DNA from: an uncultured Acetobacteroides sp.
GTDB taxonomy: Bacteria > Bacteroidota > Bacteroidia > Bacteroidales > ZOR0009
Length of the DNA: 64,000 bases
Direction: 5' to 3'
Assembly: GCF_963678165.1 (NCBI RefSeq)
Contig: NZ_OY782755.1
Location: 3,038,001 to 3,102,000, forward strand
Below the pieces are notes generated by a model. It ran no database searches. It saw only the letters and a program-made list of their open reading frames with translations, and was not told where the DNA came from. The translations under genes and the position numbers were made by a program. The first letter of the stretch is position 1, and each line of letters starts with the position of its first letter. This document shows, piece after piece, positions 26,084-34,688 of the stretch.

Positions 26084-26125
26084 AAGGGAGCTTTCTGAGC
26101 GTCTAAGCGCCAAGAAAACTCCCTT
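26084..26125 (-). terminator. Terminator of the deaminase/deacetylase gene
   Basis: A long stem (AAGGGAGCTTTCT with AAGAAAACTCCCTT) encloses GAGCGTCTAAGCGC. On the minus strand it is followed by a T-rich tract (TTTCTTTTTG). Confidence 0.65.
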
Positions 26126-26155
26126 ACGTATCACACATTCGAACTCTATATTCTG

Positions 26156-28144
26156 CTAGATAAAATGGTCGTACCTCACAAAGCACTCTATTGCCTGATA
26201 CTCCGCCATTCCAAGCTTATCGTAAAGCTCGGCGGTAGCATGGTTTCTATCTTCCGAGCGCTGCCAGAACTCGCGAGGGTCCTTGCCTGGGAATGGCACC
26301 ATATCCTTCTGCGATTGGTGGCGATAGATAGCTAGGCGCTTAATCTTCACCTCTTCGGGGCTCAACGGAACGGCCATGTCAACCATATCCAAATCCCACT
26401 CCATCCAAGCACCACGGTATAGCCAGATGCGGCAATCCTTAAACCAAGCCTCGTGCTTCAGCTGCTTGCAGGCCTCAATCACCGTCTCAATACACACCCT
26501 ATGTGTTCCGTGAGGGTCGGCCAAATCGCCTGCTGCATAAATCTGGTGGGGCTGAAGCTCCTGAAGCAGGTTCTTTACGATATCAACATCCGCCTGAGTT
26601 TTTGGAGACTTCTTCACCTTTCCGGTTTCGTAGAATGGAAGATCCATGAAATGCACATGCTCCTCGTCGAGCCCAAGGTAGCGGCAAGCCGCACGAGCCT
26701 CTCCCCTTCTAATGGCACCTTTCAGCCTCTTAAGCGCATCAGGATCGGCATCGCCCGGCTTCTTCGTGGCAATAATCGACTGCGCATTGGTGTAAACCGA
26801 GTTGGCATCAAAATCCTTAATATCGTAGATGTGCTGTACATCCCTCAAGAAATCGAGGAAGCGCAGTGCGTAATCGTCAAATACCGCAATGTTGCCCGAT
26901 ACGTGGTAGGCAACGTGCACATCGTGTCCCTGATTAATTAATCGCGAGAATGTTCCTCCCATCGAGATAACATCATCGTCGGGGTGAGGCGAGAAGATCA
27001 CCACCTTCTTAGGGAAAGGTAGCGCACGCTCTGGACGAGTTGCATCATCCGAGTTAGGTTTTCCGCCGGGCCATCCCGAAATGGTATGCTGAAGGTCGTT
27101 AAATACCTTAATGTTTACGGTGCTAGCGTAGCCGTACTCCTCAAGCAGCTCGCTCAAGCCATGCTCCCTGTAGTCTGCATCGGTAAGCTTCAGAATTGGC
27201 TTTCCCAGCTCTTGGCATAGCCAAACTACAGCCTTACGAATCAAACGAGGATGCCAGGTACACGAGCCCACTAACCAAGGATGCTTTACGCGGGTAAGCT
27301 CCATTGCAGCACCAAAATCGCAAAGGATATTGACATTTTGATGCAGCTGAAGGAAGGTAGTAGGAATCTGTTCCGAAACAGGACCTTCAACAGCCTTCTT
27401 TATTATCTCAGCCTTAGCATCGCCCCAAGCAAAAAGAACAATCTTTTTTGCCTTCATGATGGAAGCAACCCCCATTGTGATTGCCTTTCGAGGCACATTC
27501 TCCTCACCTCCAAAATCGGAAGCCGCATCAAAGCGAGTCAGCGGATCGAGCGAAACCATGCGGGTTGGCGAGTTGAGCAGCGAACCAGGCTCGTTGAAGC
27601 CAATATGACCTGTACGGCCAATCCCGAGGATTTGAATATCTAAGCCTCCGCAGCTGTCAATCTTGGCATCGTATCCCTTACAAAAATCCGTAGCCTTATC
27701 TACAGGAAGCGTTCCATCAGGAATATTGACATTTTCAGGAAGGATATCGATATGATCGAACAGGTTCTCGTTCATAAAACGAACGTAGCTCTGCTTTGCG
27801 GTTGGCTCCATTGGATAGTACTCATCCAAGTTAAAAGTCACTACATTCTTAAACGACAGCCCCTCTTCCTTATGCATTCGAACAAGCTCCTTATAAAAAG
27901 GAATTGGCGACGATCCTGTAGCAAGTCCAAGTACGCACATCTCACCCTTTTGAGCTCTACTCTTAATCAGGTCTGCAACCTCTTGAGCAACTATTTTTAC
28001 GGCTTCACTTGCAGTTGGATATATTGCTGTTGGTATTCGCTCGTAACGTTCCCTAATCGACTCAGGTTCCGCCCCATTTCTAAAAGGGGAAGCGTATTCA
28101 AATGGATTGTAATACTTCTGTATTACTTCGTCAGTTTTGTTCAT
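26156..28144 (-). CDS. nagB: Glucosamine-6-phosphate deaminase fused to a PIG-L deacetylase domain
   Basis: The 662-residue protein joins two enzymes. Residues about 30-300 are a NagB-type isomerase/deaminase, with LGLATGSSPIPFY binding phosphate, FNLDEYYPM holding the catalytic Asp and GIGRTGHIGFNEPGS. After a linker, residues about 395-655 form a PIG-L/LmbE deacetylase with the zinc motif SPHPDDDVI and HGTHR. It would handle amino sugars, possibly first removing an acetyl group and then deaminating. The start is placed at 28144 (MNKTDEVIQ); the longer frame to 28252 has an untypical Cys-rich extension. This long form is known in Bacteroidota. Confidence 0.88.
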   Translation of the reverse strand: MNKTDEVIQKYYNPFEYASPFRNGAEPESIRERYERIPTAIYPTASEAVKIVAQEVADLIKSRAQKGEMCVLGLATGSSPIPFYKELVRMHKEEGLSFKNVVTFNLDEYYPMEPTAKQSYVRFMNENLFDHIDILPENVNIPDGTLPVDKATDFCKGYDAKIDSCGGLDIQILGIGRTGHIGFNEPGSLLNSPTRMVSLDPLTRFDAASDFGGEENVPRKAITMGVASIMKAKKIVLFAWGDAKAEIIKKAVEGPVSEQIPTTFLQLHQNVNILCDFGAAMELTRVKHPWLVGSCTWHPRLIRKAVVWLCQELGKPILKLTDADYREHGLSELLEEYGYASTVNIKVFNDLQHTISGWPGGKPNSDDATRPERALPFPKKVVIFSPHPDDDVISMGGTFSRLINQGHDVHVAYHVSGNIAVFDDYALRFLDFLRDVQHIYDIKDFDANSVYTNAQSIIATKKPGDADPDALKRLKGAIRRGEARAACRYLGLDEEHVHFMDLPFYETGKVKKSPKTQADVDIVKNLLQELQPHQIYAAGDLADPHGTHRVCIETVIEACKQLKHEAWFKDCRIWLYRGAWMEWDLDMVDMAVPLSPEEVKIKRLAIYRHQSQKDMVPFPGKDPREFWQRSEDRNHATAELYDKLGMAEYQAIECFVRYDHFI

Positions 28145-28544
28145 GGTTCCTAAATAATATTTCTTGTCCTCCCATCCATGTGCAAACAAAAGAAACTCTC
28201 GGTTGCACAACAGACATATCATTCTCTTTCGAATTATGCTGCAAGATAGCATATCATTTTCCTACCCTGAACCAGTAGCGGCAAAGACTTCGTCTAAACT
28301 TATTTAAATTCGGCCCCACCCCAGCTAGTCCTACATACGCAAACAACTCATGATAATCCATACAATGCTGTTTTACCAATGTTTACACACACGCCAAACG
28401 ATCATCAAGACAAATGCAAAAAATTGCGCTACTCATCGAGGAATCACCGTTGAAGGCAACTGCAATAAGCCTATCTCCAGGCACCGCCAGTCAAGACATT
28501 AAAAAGTCATTGGTTTTATGTAACTTTGAACAAAATTTAAAGGA
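28145..28544. other. Divergent spacer, no gene seen
   Basis: The 400 bases between the deaminase start and cvfB contain no supported gene. A -7 box, TAACTTTG (28521-28528), precedes cvfB by 16 bases; a matching -33 TTG was not found. Nothing else stands out. Confidence 0.5.
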
Positions 28545-29378
28545 ATGATAAGAATTGGACAGTTTAATAGGCTAAGGGTGTCCAAGTTGCTCAACTTTGG
28601 AGCATATTTGACTGATGGCAATGAAGAAATACTCATGCCAACTAAATTTCTCCCCGAAGACATCAAGGACGGCGACAGCATACGCGTGTTTTTGTACCAC
28701 GATAACGAAGGTCGTCCTATTGCAACAACCCAAATTCCATATGCATGTGTCAACCAAGTTGCCACGCTAAAAGTCGTAGCCAACGGTTCTGCAGGAGGAT
28801 TTCTCGACTGGGGTCTCGACAAGGACTTACTAGTTCCCAACTCCGAACAACGAGTTCGACTTTCTGTTGGACAAAATGTAGTTGTATGGATATACGTTGA
28901 TGATAAAAGCGGGCGTATTGTAGCCACAACTAAGCTCAACAAATTTATCAAGGATCAAGGCAGCAGCTACAAGTCGGGAGACGAGGTAGAGGTTGTTATA
29001 GCCGAAACCACCAACTTAGGCTACAAGGTCGTAGTTGATAACGAATATTGGGGATTGCTATTCAAAAACGAGGTGTTTAAGCCTATCGAAATTGGCGACA
29101 GGTTAGATGCCTACATCAAGGAGGTTCGCCCCGATGGCAAGTTGGATATTACACTTCACTCACCCGAGAAGAATGAGGTTGAAGACCTTGGACAAGCCAT
29201 ACTAAAGCGTCTTGAAGAAAACAACGGCACGCTTCCATTCGGAGACAAGTCAGATGCAGACATTATCTATCGCGAATTTGGAGTAAGTAAGAAGGTCTTT
29301 AAAAGAACGCTGGGAATGCTGTTTAAAGAGGGTAAGATCACTCTCGAAAACGAACGAATTATTCAAAACAAGCAATAA
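28545..29378 (+). CDS. cvfB: S1 RNA-binding domain protein CvfB
   Basis: The protein has 277 residues made of successive S1-like domains (GQFNRLRVSKLLNFGAYL, RLSVGQNVVVWIYVDD, YKSGDEVEVVIAETTNLGYKV, IGDRLDAYIKEVRPDGKLD) and a C-terminal winged helix (FGVSKKVFKRTLGMLF). This is the layout of CvfB, an RNA-binding regulator known from Staphylococcus. It is monocistronic and converges on rny. Confidence 0.93.
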   Translation: MIRIGQFNRLRVSKLLNFGAYLTDGNEEILMPTKFLPEDIKDGDSIRVFLYHDNEGRPIATTQIPYACVNQVATLKVVANGSAGGFLDWGLDKDLLVPNSEQRVRLSVGQNVVVWIYVDDKSGRIVATTKLNKFIKDQGSSYKSGDEVEVVIAETTNLGYKVVVDNEYWGLLFKNEVFKPIEIGDRLDAYIKEVRPDGKLDITLHSPEKNEVEDLGQAILKRLEENNGTLPFGDKSDADIIYREFGVSKKVFKRTLGMLFKEGKITLENERIIQNKQ

Positions 29379-29406
29379 AAAAGGGAACCAAGAGGTTCCC
29401 TTTTTT
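29377..29406. terminator. Bidirectional terminator between cvfB and rny
   Basis: A perfect stem of about 13 bp (AAAAAAGGGAACC with its complement) has a 4-nt loop. The A-run and T-run arms suit both converging genes. Confidence 0.88.
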
Positions 29407-29426
29407 ATTAAGTATTCTTTGAAAAA

Positions 29427-30962
29427 CTATTTAGCGTAACTAATTGCTCTAGTCTCACGAATTACAGTAATCTTAACCTGTCCTGGATAGGTCATTTCAT
29501 CCTGAATCTTCTTCGCAATTTCAAACGACATCTTTTCAGAATCTGCATCGCTAACCTTTTCGCTTCCTACGATTACACGAAGTTCTCTACCCGCCTGAAT
29601 GGCATAAGTCTTAAGCACACCTGGATACGAAAGTGCAAGATCTTCCATCTCCTTTAGGCGCTTAATGTACGATTCAACAACCTCTCGACGAGCACCAGGA
29701 CGAGCACCTGAAATAGCATCGCAAACCTGAATAATCGGAGCAATCATCGTAGTCATCTCCACCTCGTCATGGTGAGCACCAATCGCATTGCAGATATCTG
29801 GTTTTTCCTTGAACTTCTCGGCAAGCTTCATACCAAGAATTGCGTGTGGCAATTCTGGTTCATCATCAGGCACCTTACCAATATCGTGCAGCAAACCGGC
29901 ACGCTTAGCTAACTTTGGATTAAGGCCTAACTCAGTTGCCATTATTGAGCATAAGTTGGCAACCTCACGTGAGTGCTGTAGCAAGTTTTGTCCGTAAGAA
30001 GAACGATACTTCATCTTTCCAATTAAACGGATAAGTTCTGGATGCAAACCATGAACCCCAAGGTCGATAGTGGTACGTTTACCAACTTCTACGATTTCCT
30101 CCTCGATTTGCTTTTTAACCTTTTCTACAACCTCTTCGATACGAGCAGGATGAATACGGCCATCGGTAACCAGTTGATGAAGTGCAAGACGAGCAATTTC
30201 TCGACGAACAGGATCGAATGCCGAAAGGATAATCGCCTCTGGAGTATCATCTACAATAATTTCAACTCCTGTAGCCGCTTCGAGCGCCCTAATATTACGA
30301 CCTTCGCGTCCAATGATACGTCCCTTTATCTCGTCACTATCAATGTTAAATACAGTAACCGAGTTTTCGATAGCAGTTTCGGTAGCCACTCTTTGAATAG
30401 ACTGGATAACAATACGCTTAGCTTCCTTGTTCGCAGTCATCTTTGCCTCATCAACGATTTCGTTGATGTAGGACATCGCTTGCGATTTTGCTTCATTTTT
30501 AAGCGTATCTACCAGCATATTCTTAGCTTCCTCTGCCGACATGCTCGAAATTTGCTCAAGTTTTTCGATATGCTGCTTATGCATCTTATCGAGTTCTTCA
30601 GTACGTTTCTCAACAAGTTCCATTTGAGAAGCAAGATTGTCGCGAAGAACATTGAGTTCCTTTTGCTTACGCTGATATTCTTCTAAACGTTGATTTACCT
30701 GAAGTTCTTTTTGCTTGTTTCTATTTTCAGCTTGTAAGATCTTCGTATTCTTTTCGTTTACAACTTTCTCGTGCTCAGCACGCATAAGCAGGAATTTCTC
30801 CTTTGCCTGAAGGATTTTATCCTTTTTAATAACCTCTGCCTCAGTTTCGGCCTCTCTTATAATCTTATCTTTTCGCTTCGTAATTACCTTGCTAAAGAGA
30901 ATATAGGAGATAACTCCACCAATGGCAAAGGCGGCTATTGCAACTATAATGTCAGTTATCAT
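29427..30962 (-). CDS. rny: Ribonuclease Y
   Basis: The 511-residue endoribonuclease starts mRNA decay at the membrane. It has an N-terminal membrane helix ([19 protein letters not shown]), a long charged coiled coil (about 30-190), a KH RNA-binding domain with [12 protein letters not shown], and an HD nuclease domain with the metal motif LLHDIGK. It follows the 6S-like RNA and the zapA genes on the same strand. Confidence 0.97.
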   Translation of the reverse strand: MITDIIVAIAAFAIGGVISYILFSKVITKRKDKIIREAETEAEVIKKDKILQAKEKFLLMRAEHEKVVNEKNTKILQAENRNKQKELQVNQRLEEYQRKQKELNVLRDNLASQMELVEKRTEELDKMHKQHIEKLEQISSMSAEEAKNMLVDTLKNEAKSQAMSYINEIVDEAKMTANKEAKRIVIQSIQRVATETAIENSVTVFNIDSDEIKGRIIGREGRNIRALEAATGVEIIVDDTPEAIILSAFDPVRREIARLALHQLVTDGRIHPARIEEVVEKVKKQIEEEIVEVGKRTTIDLGVHGLHPELIRLIGKMKYRSSYGQNLLQHSREVANLCSIMATELGLNPKLAKRAGLLHDIGKVPDDEPELPHAILGMKLAEKFKEKPDICNAIGAHHDEVEMTTMIAPIIQVCDAISGARPGARREVVESYIKRLKEMEDLALSYPGVLKTYAIQAGRELRVIVGSEKVSDADSEKMSFEIAKKIQDEMTYPGQVKITVIRETRAISYAK

Positions 30963-30993
30963 GCCTTTGTGTATATAGTGTTTAAAATTTCAC

Positions 30994-31197
30994 AAAAAAG
31001 CCCGCGCAGCTTTCTTACCTATTTTGACGAAAACCCCGTATTTCAAGGGCGGAGCAACCAGTTGATTTGCGACTTCCAACGTCTTCCAAAGAAGACTTCA
31101 GCGAACTGAAGTAAGGCCTGTCCTACGTCAACAAAGCGAATGCTCCTAACTAATTAGTGTTGAGTTTCGCAAAGTGTTAAGAGAGCCGTGCGGGCTA
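30994..31197 (-). ncRNA. ssrS: 6S RNA-like structured RNA
   Basis: The spacer between zapA and rny holds a sequence whose ends pair: on the minus strand AGCCCGC-ACGGCT at the 5' end and AGCTGC-GCGGGCT at the 3' end, followed by TTTTTT. The size, about 200 nt, the long closing stem, inner pairings such as ACTTCAGTTCGCTGAAGT, and the place next to zapA are all as for 6S RNA, which binds RNA polymerase. A -7-like box (GATCTTTG, 31208-31215) stands at the right distance. The identification rests on these features, not on a covariance search. Confidence 0.7.
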
Positions 31198-31220
31198 ATA
31201 TTTTTCTCAAAGATCGTGTG

Positions 31221-31514
31221 CTATTCTACTTTACTTAAGTATACGTCAATTTCCCTATTTAGCTCATCTAATTCCCCCATTATTGGAGAATTTTCAAACT
31301 TACTTTCACTATCTAGCATCCTGATAACAAACTGTAATGCAGCCATTGCTAATAGATCTTGAGTATCCTTATCAGCATAGCGTTGCTGGTACTGAGCAAG
31401 CCTTTCGTTTATCATCTTGGCAGCCTTACGAATCTTCTCCTCATCCAATCTATCGATTTTAAGAGGGTAGAATCTATCAGCAACATTCACACGAATTGAA
31501 AGTTTGTCGTCCAT
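31221..31514 (-). CDS. zapA: Cell division protein ZapA
   Basis: A 97-residue protein with the ZapA pattern: a short N-terminal domain (LSIRVNVADRFYPLKI) and a helix of coiled-coil type (KIRKAAKMINERLAQYQQRY, then DLLAMAALQFVIRMLD). ZapA cross-links FtsZ filaments at the division site. It lies 21 bases after a coiled-coil protein gene, and the 6S-like RNA follows directly. Confidence 0.92.
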   Translation of the reverse strand: MDDKLSIRVNVADRFYPLKIDRLDEEKIRKAAKMINERLAQYQQRYADKDTQDLLAMAALQFVIRMLDSESKFENSPIMGELDELNREIDVYLSKVE

Positions 31515-31535
31515 ATCAGGGGTTAAATGCGTCTT

Positions 31536-31826
31536 TTACTTATTGAGTAAGGCAATGCACTTGTCTATTTCCCGCACAATTTTGCTTATTTGAAGTTTTG
31601 CCTCTTTTGATTCGTCAGAAGAAGTGAAGGCTTTAGCAATCTTCAACTTTTCATTCTCATTCCTCAGCACCTTTAATTCTTTTTCCTTTGAGGACAACTC
31701 CATCTCGAGTTGGGCTACCCGGTTCAAGGCTTCGGCATGCTTCTCCTTTAAGCTTTCATAGGTTGATATGAGACGGTAAATCTTCGCCTTTAGCTTAAAA
31801 ACTATGTCGATTCGATTTTCGCTCAT
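31536..31826 (-). CDS. Coiled-coil protein encoded upstream of zapA
   Basis: The 96-residue protein is almost wholly a heptad-patterned helix (YESLKEKHAEALNRVAQLEM, then KEKELKVLRNENEKLK). No enzyme motif is present. Small coiled-coil proteins encoded just upstream of zapA are known as ZapA partners in other bacteria, so a division role is likely. A -7 box on the minus strand (TAGTTTTG, 31845-31852) lies close before the start. Confidence 0.75.
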   Translation of the reverse strand: MSENRIDIVFKLKAKIYRLISTYESLKEKHAEALNRVAQLEMELSSKEKELKVLRNENEKLKIAKAFTSSDESKEAKLQISKIVREIDKCIALLNK

Positions 31827-32053
31827 TCTCCCAATGTTTGGTTACAAAACTACAACTACAATGGTAAAAATAAAAATTTAGTTTGATTTATTTGCTCTTT
31901 GACCGATCTTAATAAGTAAAAAAGGTTTCTTTTGTACTACAAAAACAGCATAATCGCCACGTTGATTAATAGAAAGCATGATGCCTTGTGCTTTTAGACA
32001 TTAAAATATCCATCTGTTAAACAAGCAGATTCCATGCGACAACCATATCAAAA

Positions 32054-33751
32054 ATGAAGTTTTTTTCAGTAATAGCAGTAGCATTATCTTTTATTTCACA
32101 CAGCAACCTTGCTAGCGGACAAGCCCCTTACTCTTTTGCACCTCCTATGCAGATTAAACCTAAACTTTCGGCAAACTTTGGAGAACTGCGAAAAAACCAC
32201 TTTCACTCAGGACTAGACTACCGTACAGAATCTCGAACGGGGATTCCTGTATATGCTGTAGAAAACGGCTATGTTGTAAGAGTATTCATTAGCCCTTTTG
32301 GTTTTGGAAGAGCATTGTACATAAACCATGGATATAAGTACACCTCAGTTTATGCGCATCTTGACAGTTTTACGCCTGAGATAGAAAAATACGTTAAAGA
32401 GCAACAGTATGCTGCAGAAAGTTTCTCCCTAAATATTTTCCCAGACAAAACGCTCTTCCCCGTTAAAAAGGGGGATTTTATCGGCTACAGTGGCAACTCA
32501 GGCTCATCTGGAGGTCCTCATCTGCATTTTGAAATACGTGACCAGCAATCAGAAGAGCCTCTAAACCCTCTTGACTATAAGTTCATCTCTATTGAAGATA
32601 ATATTCCTCCCAAAATTAAGAGTCTAATCATTTACCTGCCCGATTCGACCAAAGACATCCCTACTCCTCGCATATACAAGGAAATCTTGCTCAAAGAAGA
32701 TTTCCCTAGCGATACCATTTCGGTTCCGTCCAAGTTCTTCCTAGGTGTTGAATCATACGACAGCATGCCCAACTCAACCAACGAATACCTTGTTAAACGT
32801 ATTGAAATAAAAGTTGACAGCGCTACCTTATTTGATTTCAACATGACCCGATTTGCATTCGACGAATCGAGGTACATCAACTCTGTAATTGACTACGAAC
32901 TTTTCTGTACAAAAAGAAGAGAGATAATACGTGCATTCAAAGATCCGAACAACAAGTTTTCCCTTCTATCGAAAATGAATGGGAATGGAGAGATTGCCAT
33001 TTACGACAATAAGCCCCATCTAGTAACGTTGAAAGCCATCGACAGCAACAGCAACGAGACAAGTGCAGCAGTTTGGGTACGGAAGGGCAGTAAAAAGCCT
33101 TCTAGAAGGAGTGTGACTGAAGGGCAAACACCCATCTACTTCTTCAAGAAACAGAACGATCTTATTCGAACTAATGCTACTGTAACCATCCCCGGCAGCT
33201 CGATTTACAATAGTATGCTGATATACTACAAAGAAGAACCAAACCCCAAGGCATTTAGCCAGACCATTATCGTTAGGAACAACGGTCAACCGTTGAAATC
33301 TGAGATTAAACTAAAGATAAAAACCAACGTGCCGGAAAAGTTTGCGGAGAAAGCATTCGTTGCACGAGGCTACAACACCTCCTTTTCGTGCATCGGAGGC
33401 GACTACAGCAATGGCGTCATCAGCACGACCAGCAGCGAGTTCGGACAATTCTTTGTTGACATCGACTCTATTGCCCCAAAAGCGGAACCTCTACTAAAAA
33501 TAAAGGGGGCAATAACTCCTACAAACGGGGCACTCTACTTCTCAATTAGCGACGACAAAACGGGCATCGACACCTTCGACACCTACATCGATGGGAAGTG
33601 GGCAACTGCCGAATACGACACCAAAAGCAACCTTGCCATCGTAAGGCTGGATAAGGAACGGATCAGCAAAGGACGAAAACACGAAATAGAATTTTATATC
33701 GCAGACAAGATGGGGAACATCCGGTTTCTCAAAAGTTTATTTTACTTTTAA
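32054..33751 (+). CDS. Exported M23 family metallopeptidase
   Basis: A 565-residue protein with a signal peptide (residues 1-23). The LytM/M23 domain lies at about 35-190 with zinc ligands in HSGLDYRT (His and Asp) and the end motif GGPHLHFEIRD. It would cut peptide cross-links in peptidoglycan or regulate enzymes that do. The remaining 370 residues have several beta-rich, Ig-like stretches (TVTIPGSSIYNSMLIYY, then DSIAPKAEPLLKIKGA). The following gene, 24 bases on, encodes an exported protein and is probably co-transcribed. Confidence 0.93.
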   Translation: MKFFSVIAVALSFISHSNLASGQAPYSFAPPMQIKPKLSANFGELRKNHFHSGLDYRTESRTGIPVYAVENGYVVRVFISPFGFGRALYINHGYKYTSVYAHLDSFTPEIEKYVKEQQYAAESFSLNIFPDKTLFPVKKGDFIGYSGNSGSSGGPHLHFEIRDQQSEEPLNPLDYKFISIEDNIPPKIKSLIIYLPDSTKDIPTPRIYKEILLKEDFPSDTISVPSKFFLGVESYDSMPNSTNEYLVKRIEIKVDSATLFDFNMTRFAFDESRYINSVIDYELFCTKRREIIRAFKDPNNKFSLLSKMNGNGEIAIYDNKPHLVTLKAIDSNSNETSAAVWVRKGSKKPSRRSVTEGQTPIYFFKKQNDLIRTNATVTIPGSSIYNSMLIYYKEEPNPKAFSQTIIVRNNGQPLKSEIKLKIKTNVPEKFAEKAFVARGYNTSFSCIGGDYSNGVISTTSSEFGQFFVDIDSIAPKAEPLLKIKGAITPTNGALYFSISDDKTGIDTFDTYIDGKWATAEYDTKSNLAIVRLDKERISKGRKHEIEFYIADKMGNIRFLKSLFYF

Positions 33752-33775
33752 GCACTAAACAACAAAGAATTCCGC

Positions 33776-34384
33776 ATGAAAAAGTTTGCATTACTGGCAT
33801 TAACGGTTGCGTTAGCAACCCAAGCATTTTCTTACGACTTTACGAATAAAGAACTCGCGCTGAACAACTTAAACATCGACTTGAAAAAGGAGATTAGGGA
33901 GATGATGGACAAGTCAGACCCATCCTTTCTTGCATCACCAAAGGGAGAAAACAAGTTCCACTTTCTCTGCTACTACACAGTGGAAAGCAGCATGAAGGCT
34001 AAAGGAATAAACGTCTTTCCGCTTCAATGCTTTGGCTCCAAGGCGGCTATCGATGCGTACGGCTTCCCCGACATTGCCACATCAAAAGCTGTAAAAACCA
34101 ACGTTGCCAAATATTACTACAAACTCGATATAGAGATCGCGCTACTCCAAATGGTTAATCACTCCAAAGCTAAAATATCCGTAAAAATGATTCTCACCCC
34201 CTTCCGCAGCCCATCCATCATCCCAATGGAAAAAATAGATGTTAATGTGGAATCAGAGGTTGCACTAAACGAAGCATTCCTTGAAGGATTCACCGCAAAT
34301 GCCGATGAGGTTAAGGAAGGTTCGCTAATGTGGGCCATATGCAGGGCATCGGACAAACTATCCAAAATAATGGTTCAGAAGTAA
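33776..34384 (+). CDS. Exported protein of unknown function
   Basis: The 202-residue protein has a signal peptide (MKKFALLALTVALATQAFS). No family was recognised. It contains mixed helix and strand, with a Cys-containing stretch (HFLCYYTVESSMKAKG, then LQCFGSKAAIDAYG). It lies 24 bases after the M23 peptidase and is likely in one operon, so a cell-wall or envelope role is plausible. Confidence 0.65.
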   Translation: MKKFALLALTVALATQAFSYDFTNKELALNNLNIDLKKEIREMMDKSDPSFLASPKGENKFHFLCYYTVESSMKAKGINVFPLQCFGSKAAIDAYGFPDIATSKAVKTNVAKYYYKLDIEIALLQMVNHSKAKISVKMILTPFRSPSIIPMEKIDVNVESEVALNEAFLEGFTANADEVKEGSLMWAICRASDKLSKIMVQK

Positions 34385-34688
34385 CCAGAAAGCCGCCGCG
34401 GAGAAAAAAATGAGATGCGCTCCCGCTAAAGGAAAACCTGCACGTTTGATCTGCAGCCACGAATGCGAGTGACTGCAACAGAGACTTACCTGAAATCCAC
34501 GTCCAGGCTTCCAAAAAACGAAAGTACAAGAAACTCGTAATCTGCACATAACTAAAACTGGAAGGCGAAACCTTAGAGTTCAACGTCGTGACAAACACAG
34601 CCTAACAGCATACGCTCATTTACTACAAGAACGAAGAGTAATTTTCATCCAATTTTATACATTTGTCCCTATTCTAAAAACACGACAC
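34385..34688 (+). other. Spacer with a possible coding relic
   Basis: The stretch has no intact gene. One frame, starting at 34381, reads protein-like fragments such as LKLEGETLEFNVVTNTA and QHTLIYYKNEE between stop codons; the second resembles NSMLIYYKEE in the nearby M23 gene. The number of stops is near random expectation, so this is weak. A -7 box TACATTTG (34658-34665) precedes the dipeptidase gene. Confidence 0.3.
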
